Shown in pieces: positions 8,391 through 15,826 of a stretch of DNA of 64,000 nt. The notes under the pieces were generated by a model that had not been told where the DNA came from, searched no databases, and saw only the letters and a list, made by a program, of their open reading frames with translations. Each line of letters opens with the position of its first letter. Position 1 is the stretch's first letter. The position numbers were made by a program, and so were the translations under genes. This stretch comes from JBBKXP01 sp038251315 (GTDB lineage: Bacteria; Pseudomonadota; Alphaproteobacteria; Rhodobacterales; Rhodobacteraceae): assembly GCA_038251315.1 (NCBI GenBank), contig JBBSBK010000002.1, positions 13,776 through 77,775 on the forward strand. The letters run 5' to 3'.

Positions 8391-9158
8391 TCAGAGGGCG
8401 GCGGCCTCTTCGGCGAGGGTTTCTTCAGCGAACGTTTCCATCGCGCCCATGTCGACACCGGCCTTGGCCATCTGGGTCGACATGCCGTCAAGGGCGGCGC
8501 GGGCGGCCAGATCGCAATACAGCGATATCGCGCGCGCCGCGTCGTCATTGCCAGGAATGACGTAGTCGATACCTGCGGGCGAGCAGTTGGAATCGACGAC
8601 CGCGACGACCGGGATGCCCAGCTTCTTGGCTTCAAGAATGGCGAGGTCTTCCTTGTTGACGTCGATCACGAACAGCAGGTCGGGGGTGCCGCCCATTTCG
8701 CGGATCCCGCCAAGGCTGGCTTGCAGTTTGCCCTGCTCGCGTTCCATCCCCAGCCGTTCCTTTTTGGTCAGCCCCTCGAACCCGCGCTCGGCGGCCTCGT
8801 CGATCTGCTTCAGACGCTGGATCGATTTCGACACGGTCTGCCAGTTGGTCAGCGTGCCGCCCAGCCAGCGGTGGTTCATGTAGAACTGCGCCGACCGTTC
8901 AGCTGCATCAGCAACCGATTTCTGCGCCTGACGCTTGGTGCCGACGAACAGCACGCGCCCACCCTTGGCGACGGTGTCGCGGATGACCTGCAGTGCCTGA
9001 TCCAGCAGCGGAACGGTTTGCGTGAGGTCAAGAATGTGGATGCCGTTGCGCGATCCGTAGATGTAGGGGCCCATCTTTGGGTTCCAGCGCGCGGTCTGGT
9101 GGCCAAAGTGAACGCCAGCTTCAAGCAGTTGGCGCATGGAGAACTCGGGAAGAGCCAT
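8391..9158 (-). CDS. rpsB: 30S ribosomal protein S2
   Basis: S2 (255 aa) is a late-assembling small-subunit protein needed for S1 binding. The start ATG at 9158 gives MALPEFSMRQLLEAGVHFGH and has an AAGGAAA Shine-Dalgarno; the open frame extends 28 codons further but without family similarity. Family motifs include HFGHQTARWNPKM (about 17-29), FVGTKRQAQ and GIPVVAVVDSNCSPAGIDYVIPGN. The C-terminus carries an acidic, alanine-rich extension (about 225-255) longer than in E. coli and common in alphaproteobacteria. Its promoter is at 9280-9308. Confidence 0.98.
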   Translation of the reverse strand: MALPEFSMRQLLEAGVHFGHQTARWNPKMGPYIYGSRNGIHILDLTQTVPLLDQALQVIRDTVAKGGRVLFVGTKRQAQKSVADAAERSAQFYMNHRWLGGTLTNWQTVSKSIQRLKQIDEAAERGFEGLTKKERLGMEREQGKLQASLGGIREMGGTPDLLFVIDVNKEDLAILEAKKLGIPVVAVVDSNCSPAGIDYVIPGNDDAARAISLYCDLAARAALDGMSTQMAKAGVDMGAMETFAEETLAEEAAAL

Positions 9159-9279
9159 GTCGTTTCCTTTTCCGGTTTGAACCTTGGCGGGGGTATCAGA
9201 CCATGTGGCCCAACCGGTGGATGGTCTGGGATTTCTCCCCAAACCACCCGCCCCCGCCTGCGGGATTTAGTGTGTGCGC

Positions 9280-9308
9280 CGTATAGACGCGGTTTTTCGG
9301 CGGCGCAA
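9280..9308 (-). promoter_or_regulatory. Predicted sigma-70 promoter of rpsB-tsf
   Basis: On the minus strand TTGCGC (9303-9308) and TATACG (9280-9285) are separated by exactly 17 nt, about 120 nt upstream of the rpsB start. The long leader between promoter and start codon is what is expected for rpsB, where S2 can feed back on its own mRNA, but I do not see a structure I can name in it. The -35 box abuts the end of the HupE-like gene. Confidence 0.55.
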
Positions 9309-9313
9309 GGGCG

Positions 9314-10630
9314 CTAAAGAAACACCCGCGCGACAAACCACCAGGCCCCGACGACGGCAATCGCTGCCGATGCAGGCACTGCCACGATTCGCCGGTAGGC
9401 CGAAAGGTGGTCGCGGAAATGGACCGACAGCAGGCAGAGGAATGACAGCACCGCTAGCGGCGCAAGGAAAGTGGTCAGCGGCACGTCGTCCACGGCCGCG
9501 ATCGGCAGGGCACCCGGATCGAACCACAACATCGCCGCCAGCCCGCCGAGACCGAGCATCAGAACGATATAGAGTATGGTGGCCTGCGTGACCTCATTGG
9601 CGCCCCGGTCCACCCGGATCGCCTGCCAGACACTCAGGAACGCGACGGCGATCACGAACAACTGCCCCAACTCGACGCCGACATTGAACCCGATGAGCGC
9701 CGGAATGAACGCGCCGGCTGGCAGGCCGAATTCACCAAGGACCGACGCGAATCCCAAGCCGTGCAGCAGCCCGAAGCAGAACACCACGACAGGCCGCCAC
9801 GGTGACAGGCCCCTGACCAGAATGTTCTCGACCGCGACAAAGACGATCGAGGCGGCGATGATCGGCTCGACGATGCTGGAGGGAACCGAGACATACCCAA
9901 GGGCCGCCAGCGCCAACGTGATCGTATGGGCGACTGTGAAACTGGTCACTTGCCACAACAGCGGGCGAAAATGGGTGGACAGAAAGAACAGGCCCAGCAC
10001 GAACAGGATATGATCCAGCCCCCTCGGCACGATATGGTCGAAACCGACCGGCAGATAGTTGAAGAAGGTCTGCCACTGCCCGACCTGCCCGCCCCCGGCC
10101 AAAGCGATCGGATCGCTGAGCGCCCCGGCCTCGAGATAGCCGTCATAGGGGTTTTCCACGCCCTGTTGACGGATCACGAGGGTGCCGAATTCCGCTGGCC
10201 AGCCGACCACCACCGCGTCGGCCCCGTCCGGGACTTTGACTGAAAACTGAAAGGTCGAGGCGCGCACGACGCCGGTATCGCCAACCTCAGGCACCTGTAC
10301 CGCGATCAGTTCTGGCGTCACGCTGGTGTCGCCGAACCGGACCGTCATCAGGTCGGCCAAGTCCGGCCAGAAGGATGTGAACTTCGCCGCCATCTCGTCG
10401 GGTGGCAGGGCACGCAGGGCGTCATAGTCGGCAGCCTCGGGGGCAGCGTTGGTGTCGGCAACGTCGGTCAGGTTTATCCCGGCGACGAAACTTTCGATGT
10501 TGGCGCGCATATCGAATTGCACAAGCCCGTCGACCTCGGTCATGTCCGTGATTGCCGGCAGAACTTCGTGTGCTGCCGCCAGAGTTGCCAGCGTGAACCA
10601 AAGCACCAGCGCGCTTGACAACAACCGCAT
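9314..10630 (-). CDS. HupE/UreJ-family membrane protein with periplasmic N-terminal domain
   Basis: From the ATG at 10630 the protein is 438 aa: a signal peptide (MRLLSSALVLWFTLATLAAA), about 190 residues of exported domain, then a HupE/UreJ-like membrane domain with six or seven helices and the family metal-site motifs GLDHILFVLGLFFL, FTVAHTITL and LLHGLGFAS. HupE/UreJ proteins are linked to nickel or related metal uptake. An AAGG Shine-Dalgarno precedes 10630. It is divergent from a DUF4198 protein with only 37 nt between starts, and DUF4198 proteins are also associated with metal uptake, so the pair probably works together. The metal is not determined. Confidence 0.82.
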   Translation of the reverse strand: MRLLSSALVLWFTLATLAAAHEVLPAITDMTEVDGLVQFDMRANIESFVAGINLTDVADTNAAPEAADYDALRALPPDEMAAKFTSFWPDLADLMTVRFGDTSVTPELIAVQVPEVGDTGVVRASTFQFSVKVPDGADAVVVGWPAEFGTLVIRQQGVENPYDGYLEAGALSDPIALAGGGQVGQWQTFFNYLPVGFDHIVPRGLDHILFVLGLFFLSTHFRPLLWQVTSFTVAHTITLALAALGYVSVPSSIVEPIIAASIVFVAVENILVRGLSPWRPVVVFCFGLLHGLGFASVLGEFGLPAGAFIPALIGFNVGVELGQLFVIAVAFLSVWQAIRVDRGANEVTQATILYIVLMLGLGGLAAMLWFDPGALPIAAVDDVPLTTFLAPLAVLSFLCLLSVHFRDHLSAYRRIVAVPASAAIAVVGAWWFVARVFL

Positions 10631-10667
10631 CACCCACACCCTTGTCGCAACCCTTAAGGAAACCATC

Positions 10668-11468
10668 ATGCGCACCTTCGCCCTTGTCTTCGCCCTGTTG
10701 TCCGGCCCCGCGTCAGCCCACGAATTCTGGCTTGAACCGCTGGCATATCAGGTTCCGGCGGACGGTAGGCTCGAGGCCGAGATTGTCAACGGCCAGTTCT
10801 TTGACGGCGTCAAGCTGGCCTACATTCCGCGCCGCATCGCCAACTACGTGGTCTTTGCCGCAGAGGCGGCCAAGCCCGTCGAGATGCGCATCGGCGACAC
10901 CCCCGGTCTGCAGCAGGATCCGCTGGCCGAAGGGCTGAACATCGTTGCCTATCAATCGACCGTGTCGACCGTCGATTACGCGGATTGGGACAAATTCGAA
11001 CGGTTTGTCGAACATAAAGGTTTCGGCGATGTGCTGACCCGCCACCAGGCCCGTGGCCTGCCCGAGATCAATTTCGCCGAGGCTTACACCCGCTTTTCCA
11101 AGACCCTGATCGGCGTCGGCAATGCTGCCGGGGCAGACCGGCGCACCGGGCTGGAGACCGAAATCGTTGCCCTGACCAACCCCTATACCGACGATCTGTC
11201 GGGGGGCATGCGGGTGCAGGTCTTTTATCGCAACGATGCCCGCGCCGACACGCAGGTCGAAATTTTCGAAAAGGCCGCTGATGGCACCGTCGTCATCACC
11301 ACCACCCGCACCGATCCGAACGGCATTGCGACGATCCCGGTCAAGGCTGGCCATACCTACATGCTGGACGCCGTCGTGCTGCGCGAACCGACCGTGGAAC
11401 TGACGGCAGCGACCGGAGGGGTCTGGGAAACGCTCTGGGCCAATCTGACGTTCGGGGTGCCCGAATAG
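10668..11468 (+). CDS. DUF4198 periplasmic protein
   Basis: This 266-aa protein has a signal peptide (MRTFALVFALLSGPASA) and a mature N-terminus starting HEFWLEP, the hallmark of the DUF4198 family, whose histidine may bind metal. The rest is predicted beta-rich, with a C-terminal carboxypeptidase-regulatory-like stretch (DPNGIATIPVKAGHTYML). An AAGGA Shine-Dalgarno is 7 nt before the ATG at 10668. Divergent from the HupE-like gene, so I infer a role in handling the metal that HupE transports; no enzyme motif is visible. Confidence 0.8.
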   Translation: MRTFALVFALLSGPASAHEFWLEPLAYQVPADGRLEAEIVNGQFFDGVKLAYIPRRIANYVVFAAEAAKPVEMRIGDTPGLQQDPLAEGLNIVAYQSTVSTVDYADWDKFERFVEHKGFGDVLTRHQARGLPEINFAEAYTRFSKTLIGVGNAAGADRRTGLETEIVALTNPYTDDLSGGMRVQVFYRNDARADTQVEIFEKAADGTVVITTTRTDPNGIATIPVKAGHTYMLDAVVLREPTVELTAATGGVWETLWANLTFGVPE

Positions 11469-11523
11469 TCTTTGATTTTACGGCGCGGATTGACCGCACT
11501 CTGGACACAGGCGATGTAGCGGC

Positions 11524-12417
11524 ATGACCGCGACCCCCGACATCCTTTGTATCGGATCCGTCCTGTGGGACGTGATCGGGCGGTCGGCCAGCCATATGCG
11601 TCTAGGTGCCGACGTGCCGGGCCGGATCACCCGCCTGCCCGGCGGTGTGGCGATGAACATCGCGATGACGCTGACCCGGTTCGGCATGACGCCGGTCCTG
11701 TTGTCCAGCATTGGTCGCGACGCGGATGGCGACGAGTTGGTCGGCACGGCCGATGCAATGGGGCTCGTTACGGCCTATGTCTATCGCAGCGATGACCTGG
11801 CAACCGACGTCTATATGGCGATCGAAGGGGCCAACGGGCTGATTGCAGCGATCGCCGATGCTCATTCGCTCGAAGCTGCCGGCGCCAAGATCCTGCGCGC
11901 ACTGGCGGACGGGCGGCTGGGCACAGCGGATGCACCTTGGGAGGGGCCGATGGCGATTGATGGGAACCTGACGGTCGATCTGCTGCGGGATATTGCGACC
12001 TCGCCGCTGTTCGCTGCGGCCGACTTGCGCGTTGCCCCGGCAAGTCCGGGCAAAGCCGAACGATTGCTGGCGCTGCTGGGTCATCCTTCGGCCACGTTCT
12101 ACGTCAATTTGGAAGAGGCCGGGCTACTTTGCCAAACCATTTTCCCGTCGTCGCCTGATGCCGCACGGGGGATGATCGCCAAGGGCGCCCACCGGGTTCT
12201 GGTGACGGACGGCGGCAATCCGACGACCGAGGCGACGGGCGAAGATCTTGTCACCCTGCCCGCGCGACCGGTACTTGTCACGCGCGTCACCGGGGCCGGC
12301 GACACCTTCATGGCCGCCCACATTGCCTCCGAGGCCCATGGCCTGGACCGCCACGCCGCCCTTGCCCGCGCCCTTGACGCCGCTGCCGCCTATGTTTCCG
12401 GAGAGACACCCCTATGA
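11524..12417 (+). CDS. psuK: PfkB-family carbohydrate kinase, probable pseudouridine kinase
   Basis: This 297-aa ribokinase-fold enzyme has the PfkB signature near the C-terminus, GAGDTFMAAHI (about 258-268), whose Asp is the catalytic base, and an N-terminal sugar-binding glycine pair in LPGGVAMNIAMTL. Its stop overlaps the start of a clear psuG by 4 nt (ATGA), so it is assigned as the kinase that makes pseudouridine 5'-phosphate for PsuG. The Shine-Dalgarno is weak. Substrate assignment comes from context rather than from kinase sequence alone. Confidence 0.88.
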   Translation: MTATPDILCIGSVLWDVIGRSASHMRLGADVPGRITRLPGGVAMNIAMTLTRFGMTPVLLSSIGRDADGDELVGTADAMGLVTAYVYRSDDLATDVYMAIEGANGLIAAIADAHSLEAAGAKILRALADGRLGTADAPWEGPMAIDGNLTVDLLRDIATSPLFAAADLRVAPASPGKAERLLALLGHPSATFYVNLEEAGLLCQTIFPSSPDAARGMIAKGAHRVLVTDGGNPTTEATGEDLVTLPARPVLVTRVTGAGDTFMAAHIASEAHGLDRHAALARALDAAAAYVSGETPL

Positions 12418-13319
12418 TCCCGATGCAGTTTTCCCCCGAAGTCGAAATCGCGCTCAAGGCCGGGACGCCCCTTGTCGCACTGGAAAGCACGATCATCACG
12501 CATGGGATGCCCTACCCTCAGAACGTCGACACCGCCCGCCGGGTCGAAGCCGAAGTGCGCGCTCACGCGGCCACGCCTGCGACAATAGCGGTGATCGATG
12601 GCGCACTGCATATCGGGCTCGACGCTGCCCGTTTGGATACGCTGGCGCAGGCCAAGGGCGTCGCCAAGCTGTCGCGCGCCGACATGGCGGCCTGCCTTGC
12701 GACGGGGGGTACGGGGGCGACCACGGTAGCGGCGACGATGATCGCCGCGCATCTGGCGGGCATAAGCGTTTTCGCCACCGGGGGTATCGGCGGGGTGCAT
12801 CGGGGGGCCGAAACCACGTTCGACATTTCGGCTGACCTGCAGGAAATGGCACAGACCCCGGTCATCGTCGTCGCCGCCGGGGCCAAGGCGATTCTCGACC
12901 TCAGGAAAACTTACGAAGTTCTGGAAACGCTTGGGGTTCCTGTTATCGCGTTCGGGCAGGACAGCCTGCCGGCCTTCTGGTCGGCGACGTCCGATATTGC
13001 GGCGCCGTTGCGCATGGACAGCGCCGCCGCCATCGCCGCCGCGCAAAAGATGCGGACCGCGATGGATATTCCCGGCGGTCAGCTTGTTGCCAATCCGATC
13101 CCGCTCGCCGACGAAATTCCGCCGGCAACCCTCTCGCCGCTCATCGACAGGGCGCTTGCCGAAGCTGCAGCGCAGGGGATCGCGGCCAAGGCAGTCACCC
13201 CATTCCTGCTGCAGCGCATCTTTGAATTGACCGACGGTCGCAGCCTGATCGCCAATATCGCACTGGTTCTCAATAACGCCCGTCTGGCGGCGGCCATCGC
13301 GGTGGAAATGGCCCGTTAG
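12414..13319 (+). CDS. psuG: Pseudouridine-5'-phosphate glycosidase
   Basis: PsuG (301 aa) reversibly splits pseudouridine 5'-phosphate into uracil and ribose 5-phosphate by breaking a C-C glycosidic bond. Diagnostic stretches are ALESTIITHGMPYPQN (about 21-36, containing the catalytic Glu), FATGGIGGVHRGAE (about 121-134) and GVPVIAFGQDSLPAFW. Length is typical. It is translationally coupled to psuK, giving a two-gene pathway for recycling pseudouridine from degraded RNA. Confidence 0.96.
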   Translation: MIPMQFSPEVEIALKAGTPLVALESTIITHGMPYPQNVDTARRVEAEVRAHAATPATIAVIDGALHIGLDAARLDTLAQAKGVAKLSRADMAACLATGGTGATTVAATMIAAHLAGISVFATGGIGGVHRGAETTFDISADLQEMAQTPVIVVAAGAKAILDLRKTYEVLETLGVPVIAFGQDSLPAFWSATSDIAAPLRMDSAAAIAAAQKMRTAMDIPGGQLVANPIPLADEIPPATLSPLIDRALAEAAAQGIAAKAVTPFLLQRIFELTDGRSLIANIALVLNNARLAAAIAVEMAR

Positions 13320-13354
13320 GCGGCCATTGCCGCAGGCTCGGCGAACCCCTAGAT

Positions 13355-14122
13355 ATGGCGCAGCCAAGCTTGGGAACCGACGTGACAAAACCATTGCCGC
13401 CAGACCTGCCCAAACGCCGGTCGGGGCTTATCAGCGCCCTGCGCAACAACTTTCTGGCCGGATTGGTGGTGATTGCCCCGATCGGGCTGACGCTGTGGCT
13501 GATCCTGACGGTCATCGGCTGGATTGACGGGTTCGTCTGGCCCTTTGTGCCGCAGGCCTATCACCCCGAGGAACTGATCAACCGCTGGTTTGCCGACCCT
13601 TCCGGCGGCCAGCGGATCAGCATCAACGTGCGCGGCATCGGGGTAATCCTGTTCTTTGCCTTTACCATCGCGGTCGGCTGGGTCGCCAAAGGCCTGGTGG
13701 GACGGTCGTTCCTGCGCTGGGGCGAAAGTCTGGTCGACCGGATGCCGGTGGTGCGGTCGATCTATAATGGCGTGAAACAAATTGCCGAGACGGTCTTTGC
13801 CCAAAGCGAGACAAGTTTCGACAAGGCCTGTCTGATCGAATACCCGCGCCGGGGTTCCTGGGGCATCGGGTTCATCTCGACCACTGCCAAGGGCGAGATC
13901 GCCCGCAGGATCGGCGTTGATCAGGAGATGGTGACGATCTTTATCCCGACGACGCCGAACCCGACATCCGGTTTTCTGCTGTTCGCGCCCCGGTCTGAGA
14001 TTATCGAGCTTGAGATGTCGGTCGAGGATGCGGCGAAGCTGGTGATTTCGGCCGGGCTCGTCTACCCGACCGACCGAGCGGCGCTGGCGGCGAAACTGGC
14101 CGAAGAGAAGTCGGCACGCTAG
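13355..14122 (+). CDS. DUF502 membrane protein
   Basis: This 255-aa protein has two transmembrane helices (about 30-53 and 90-113) and a soluble C-terminal domain with the DUF502 motifs RMPVVRSIYNGVKQI (about 129-143) and IFIPTTPNPTSGFL. Homologues are widespread in bacteria; one plant relative (LCV) acts in membrane systems, but no biochemical role is settled. The next gene starts on the base after its stop, so the two are co-transcribed. Confidence 0.88.
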   Translation: MAQPSLGTDVTKPLPPDLPKRRSGLISALRNNFLAGLVVIAPIGLTLWLILTVIGWIDGFVWPFVPQAYHPEELINRWFADPSGGQRISINVRGIGVILFFAFTIAVGWVAKGLVGRSFLRWGESLVDRMPVVRSIYNGVKQIAETVFAQSETSFDKACLIEYPRRGSWGIGFISTTAKGEIARRIGVDQEMVTIFIPTTPNPTSGFLLFAPRSEIIELEMSVEDAAKLVISAGLVYPTDRAALAAKLAEEKSAR

Positions 14123-14728
14123 ATGTTGGTCGGTCCCGCGCTGACCGGTTTTGCCACCGGATTTTCGCTGATCCTTGCCATCGGGGCGCAGAATGCCTTT
14201 GTGCTGCGGCAAGGACTACTGCGCGCGCATGTGTTCTGGCTGTGTCTGCTGTGTGCAGTGTCTGACACGCTGCTGATCGCAGCCGGGGTCATCGGGTTCG
14301 GCGCCGCTGTCGCGAGCTTTCCGGCCCTGCCCCGGATCATGGCGCTGGGTGGCGCGGGGTTTCTGGCGGTTTACGGCGCACAACGCTTGCTGGCCGCGTG
14401 GCGGGGCGATTATGCAATGACGCTGGAAGGCACCTCTGCGGGCCTTTGGGCGACGCTCGCCACCGGTGCCGCTTTCACCTGGCTGAACCCGCACGTCTAT
14501 CTGGACACGCTTGGTCTGGTCGGCGCGGTATCGACGCAATATCACGCCCTTGCGGCCAAGGCTGCCTTTGGCAGCGGCGCGGTGCTTGCGTCGTTCGTGT
14601 TCTTCTTCGGACTTGGCTACGGCGCCCGCTTGCTGGCCCCGGTCATGCGATCGGCGCGGGCTTGGCGGATGCTGGACGTACTGATCGGCCTCGTGATGTG
14701 GGCGCTCGCGGTCAAACTGATGGTTTGA
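14123..14728 (+). CDS. LysE/ArgO-family amino-acid exporter
   Basis: This 201-aa inner-membrane protein has six predicted helices and the family N-terminal motif ILAIGAQNAFVLRQGL (about 17-32), characteristic of LysE/ArgO exporters of basic amino acids. A conserved Asn-Pro appears in TWLNPHVYLDTLGL in the middle. The start codon follows directly on the stop of the DUF502 gene. It ends 2 nt from the convergent bdhA-like gene with no terminator visible. Substrate (Lys/Arg) is by family only; no LysG/ArgP regulator is adjacent. Confidence 0.88.
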   Translation: MLVGPALTGFATGFSLILAIGAQNAFVLRQGLLRAHVFWLCLLCAVSDTLLIAAGVIGFGAAVASFPALPRIMALGGAGFLAVYGAQRLLAAWRGDYAMTLEGTSAGLWATLATGAAFTWLNPHVYLDTLGLVGAVSTQYHALAAKAAFGSGAVLASFVFFFGLGYGARLLAPVMRSARAWRMLDVLIGLVMWALAVKLMV

Positions 14729-14730
14729 CC

Positions 14731-15504
14731 TTACAAGGCTGTCCAGCCGCCATCGACGCTGATCGTCGTGCCGGTGATCTGATCGGCGGCAGCCGAACAC
14801 AGGAAAACCGCCGTTCCACCCAGCTGTTCGACGGTCGCGAATTCCTTGGACGGCTGGCGGGCCAGCATCACTTCGCGCACCACGGTATCGCGATCCATTC
14901 CATGCGTCTTCATCTGCGCCGGGATTTGCGCCTCGACCAGCGGCGTCAGGACGTAACCGGGGCAGATCGCGTTGCAGGTGATGGGATCGGTCGCGGTTTC
15001 CAGCGCCGTCGTCTTGGTCAGCCCGACCAGCCCATGCTTGGCGGAGATGTAGGCGGATTTGTAGGGCGAGGCGGTCAATCCGTGGGCGCTGGCAATATTC
15101 ACCACCCTGCCCCAGCCTGCCGCCCGCATCAGCGGCAAGGCAACCGCCGTGGTGTGAAAGGCGGAACTGAGATTGATCGCGATGATCGCGTCCCATTTTT
15201 CCGGTGGGAAATCCTCGATCGGGGCGATGTGCTGGATACCCGCATTGTTGACCAGGATATCGCAGGCACCGGCTCGCGCGATCAGGGCGCGGCAATCGGC
15301 ACCCCTGGCCATGTCGGCGGCGATGTAGCGGGCAGATATTCCGAATTCGCTGGCCAGATCCGCCGCCAGCGCGTGATCCTCGGGCCGGTCGGTGAACGAA
15401 TTCAGAACGAGATCTGCCCCGGCGCGGGCCATCTCGCGGGCAACGCCCAGCCCGATGCCCGAATTCGAGCCGGTGATGACGGCGGTTTTCCCTGCAAGTG
15501 ACAT
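14731..15504 (-). CDS. bdhA: 3-hydroxybutyrate dehydrogenase (short-chain dehydrogenase)
   Basis: This 257-aa SDR enzyme interconverts 3-hydroxybutyrate and acetoacetate with NAD, a step in polyhydroxybutyrate breakdown. It has the cofactor motif TGSNSGIG (about 10-17), NNAG (about 88-91), the catalytic Ser region, the YxxxK motif YISAKHG, and the PGYVLTPLVEAQI loop typical of hydroxybutyrate dehydrogenases; the C-terminus GGWTAL also fits. The ATG at 15504 has AAGGA 9 nt upstream and is preferred over an in-frame TTG at 15513. Confidence 0.88.
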   Translation of the reverse strand: MSLAGKTAVITGSNSGIGLGVAREMARAGADLVLNSFTDRPEDHALAADLASEFGISARYIAADMARGADCRALIARAGACDILVNNAGIQHIAPIEDFPPEKWDAIIAINLSSAFHTTAVALPLMRAAGWGRVVNIASAHGLTASPYKSAYISAKHGLVGLTKTTALETATDPITCNAICPGYVLTPLVEAQIPAQMKTHGMDRDTVVREVMLARQPSKEFATVEQLGGTAVFLCSAAADQITGTTISVDGGWTAL

Positions 15505-15638
15505 GAGCGGCAATCCTTTTCAGCGGTTGGCGCCGGTGTAATGTGGCGCCGGGGATTTGTCAGCGGGCGCTGGACGAATATCCGGGGGCGATGATTCTCG
15601 ATTTTCCCGACCGATCCCGTGTCACGGCCATCGGCCAT

Positions 15639-15713
15639 AAAAAAACGCCCGCACAAGGCGGGCGTTAAGTTATTGAGGCAGGTTTCATACAGGCAAGAAA
15701 CCTATCGAGCAGT
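15639..15713 (-). ncRNA. Candidate small RNA of about 75 nt, two hairpins
   Basis: A strong minus-strand promoter (15720-15748) sits 75 nt upstream of a well-formed intrinsic terminator, with no coding potential between them. The predicted transcript starts near 15713. It folds a 5' hairpin (AGGTTTC/GAAACCT, 7 bp, bases 15697-15703 with 15680-15686, 10-nt loop), a 13-nt single-stranded linker (15667-15679) and the 3' terminator hairpin with seven U. That architecture is typical of Hfq-type trans-acting sRNAs. The bdhA-like gene lies downstream on the same strand, so part of the RNA could instead be a leader, but the terminator should stop most transcripts before it. No family recognised. Confidence 0.6.
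15644..15666 (-). terminator. Intrinsic terminator of the candidate sRNA
   Basis: A 9-bp stem (AACGCCCGC at 15644-15652 paired with 15658-15666) with a 5-nt loop is followed on the minus strand by an unbroken run of seven U (15645-15639, the last two overlapping the stem base). No minus-strand protein gene ends upstream of it, so it is an orphan unless it serves the sRNA. On the plus strand the hairpin lacks a U-tract. Confidence 0.8.
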
Positions 15714-15719
15714 GAACAT

Positions 15720-15748
15720 GTTATAAGCCTTTCGGCGCCGAGGTCCAA
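15720..15748 (-). promoter_or_regulatory. Sigma-70 promoter of the candidate sRNA
   Basis: On the minus strand TTGGAC (15743-15748) and TATAAC (15720-15725) are separated by 17 nt, one of the closest matches to consensus in the window. Predicted start is A at 15713. It points away from the peptide-binding-protein gene and into the 75-nt segment that ends in the orphan terminator. Confidence 0.65.
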
Positions 15749-15757
15749 GCTAAAAGT

Positions 15758-15786
15758 TTGAAAAGGCACAAAAGCCCGTTTAGGTT
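15758..15786 (+). promoter_or_regulatory. Possible promoter of the YejA-like gene
   Basis: TTGAAA (15758-15763) and TAGGTT (15781-15786) are 17 nt apart on the plus strand, about 40 nt before the start codon at 15827. The -10 element is a poor match. It would be back to back with the sRNA promoter. Confidence 0.3.
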
Positions 15787-15826
15787 CGCCGCCAACAGGG
15801 ACTGACACAAACGGATTGTTGCCAAA

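Noticed and set aside
8327..8635. N-terminal extension of tsf to 8635
   Set aside because: The extension has no EF-Ts similarity, overlaps rpsB on the same strand and lacks a ribosome binding site; ATG 8317 is correct.
10449..10667. Upstream extension of the DUF4198 gene to 10449
   Set aside because: It would overlap the divergent HupE-like gene, lacks family similarity and would bury the clear signal peptide starting at 10668.
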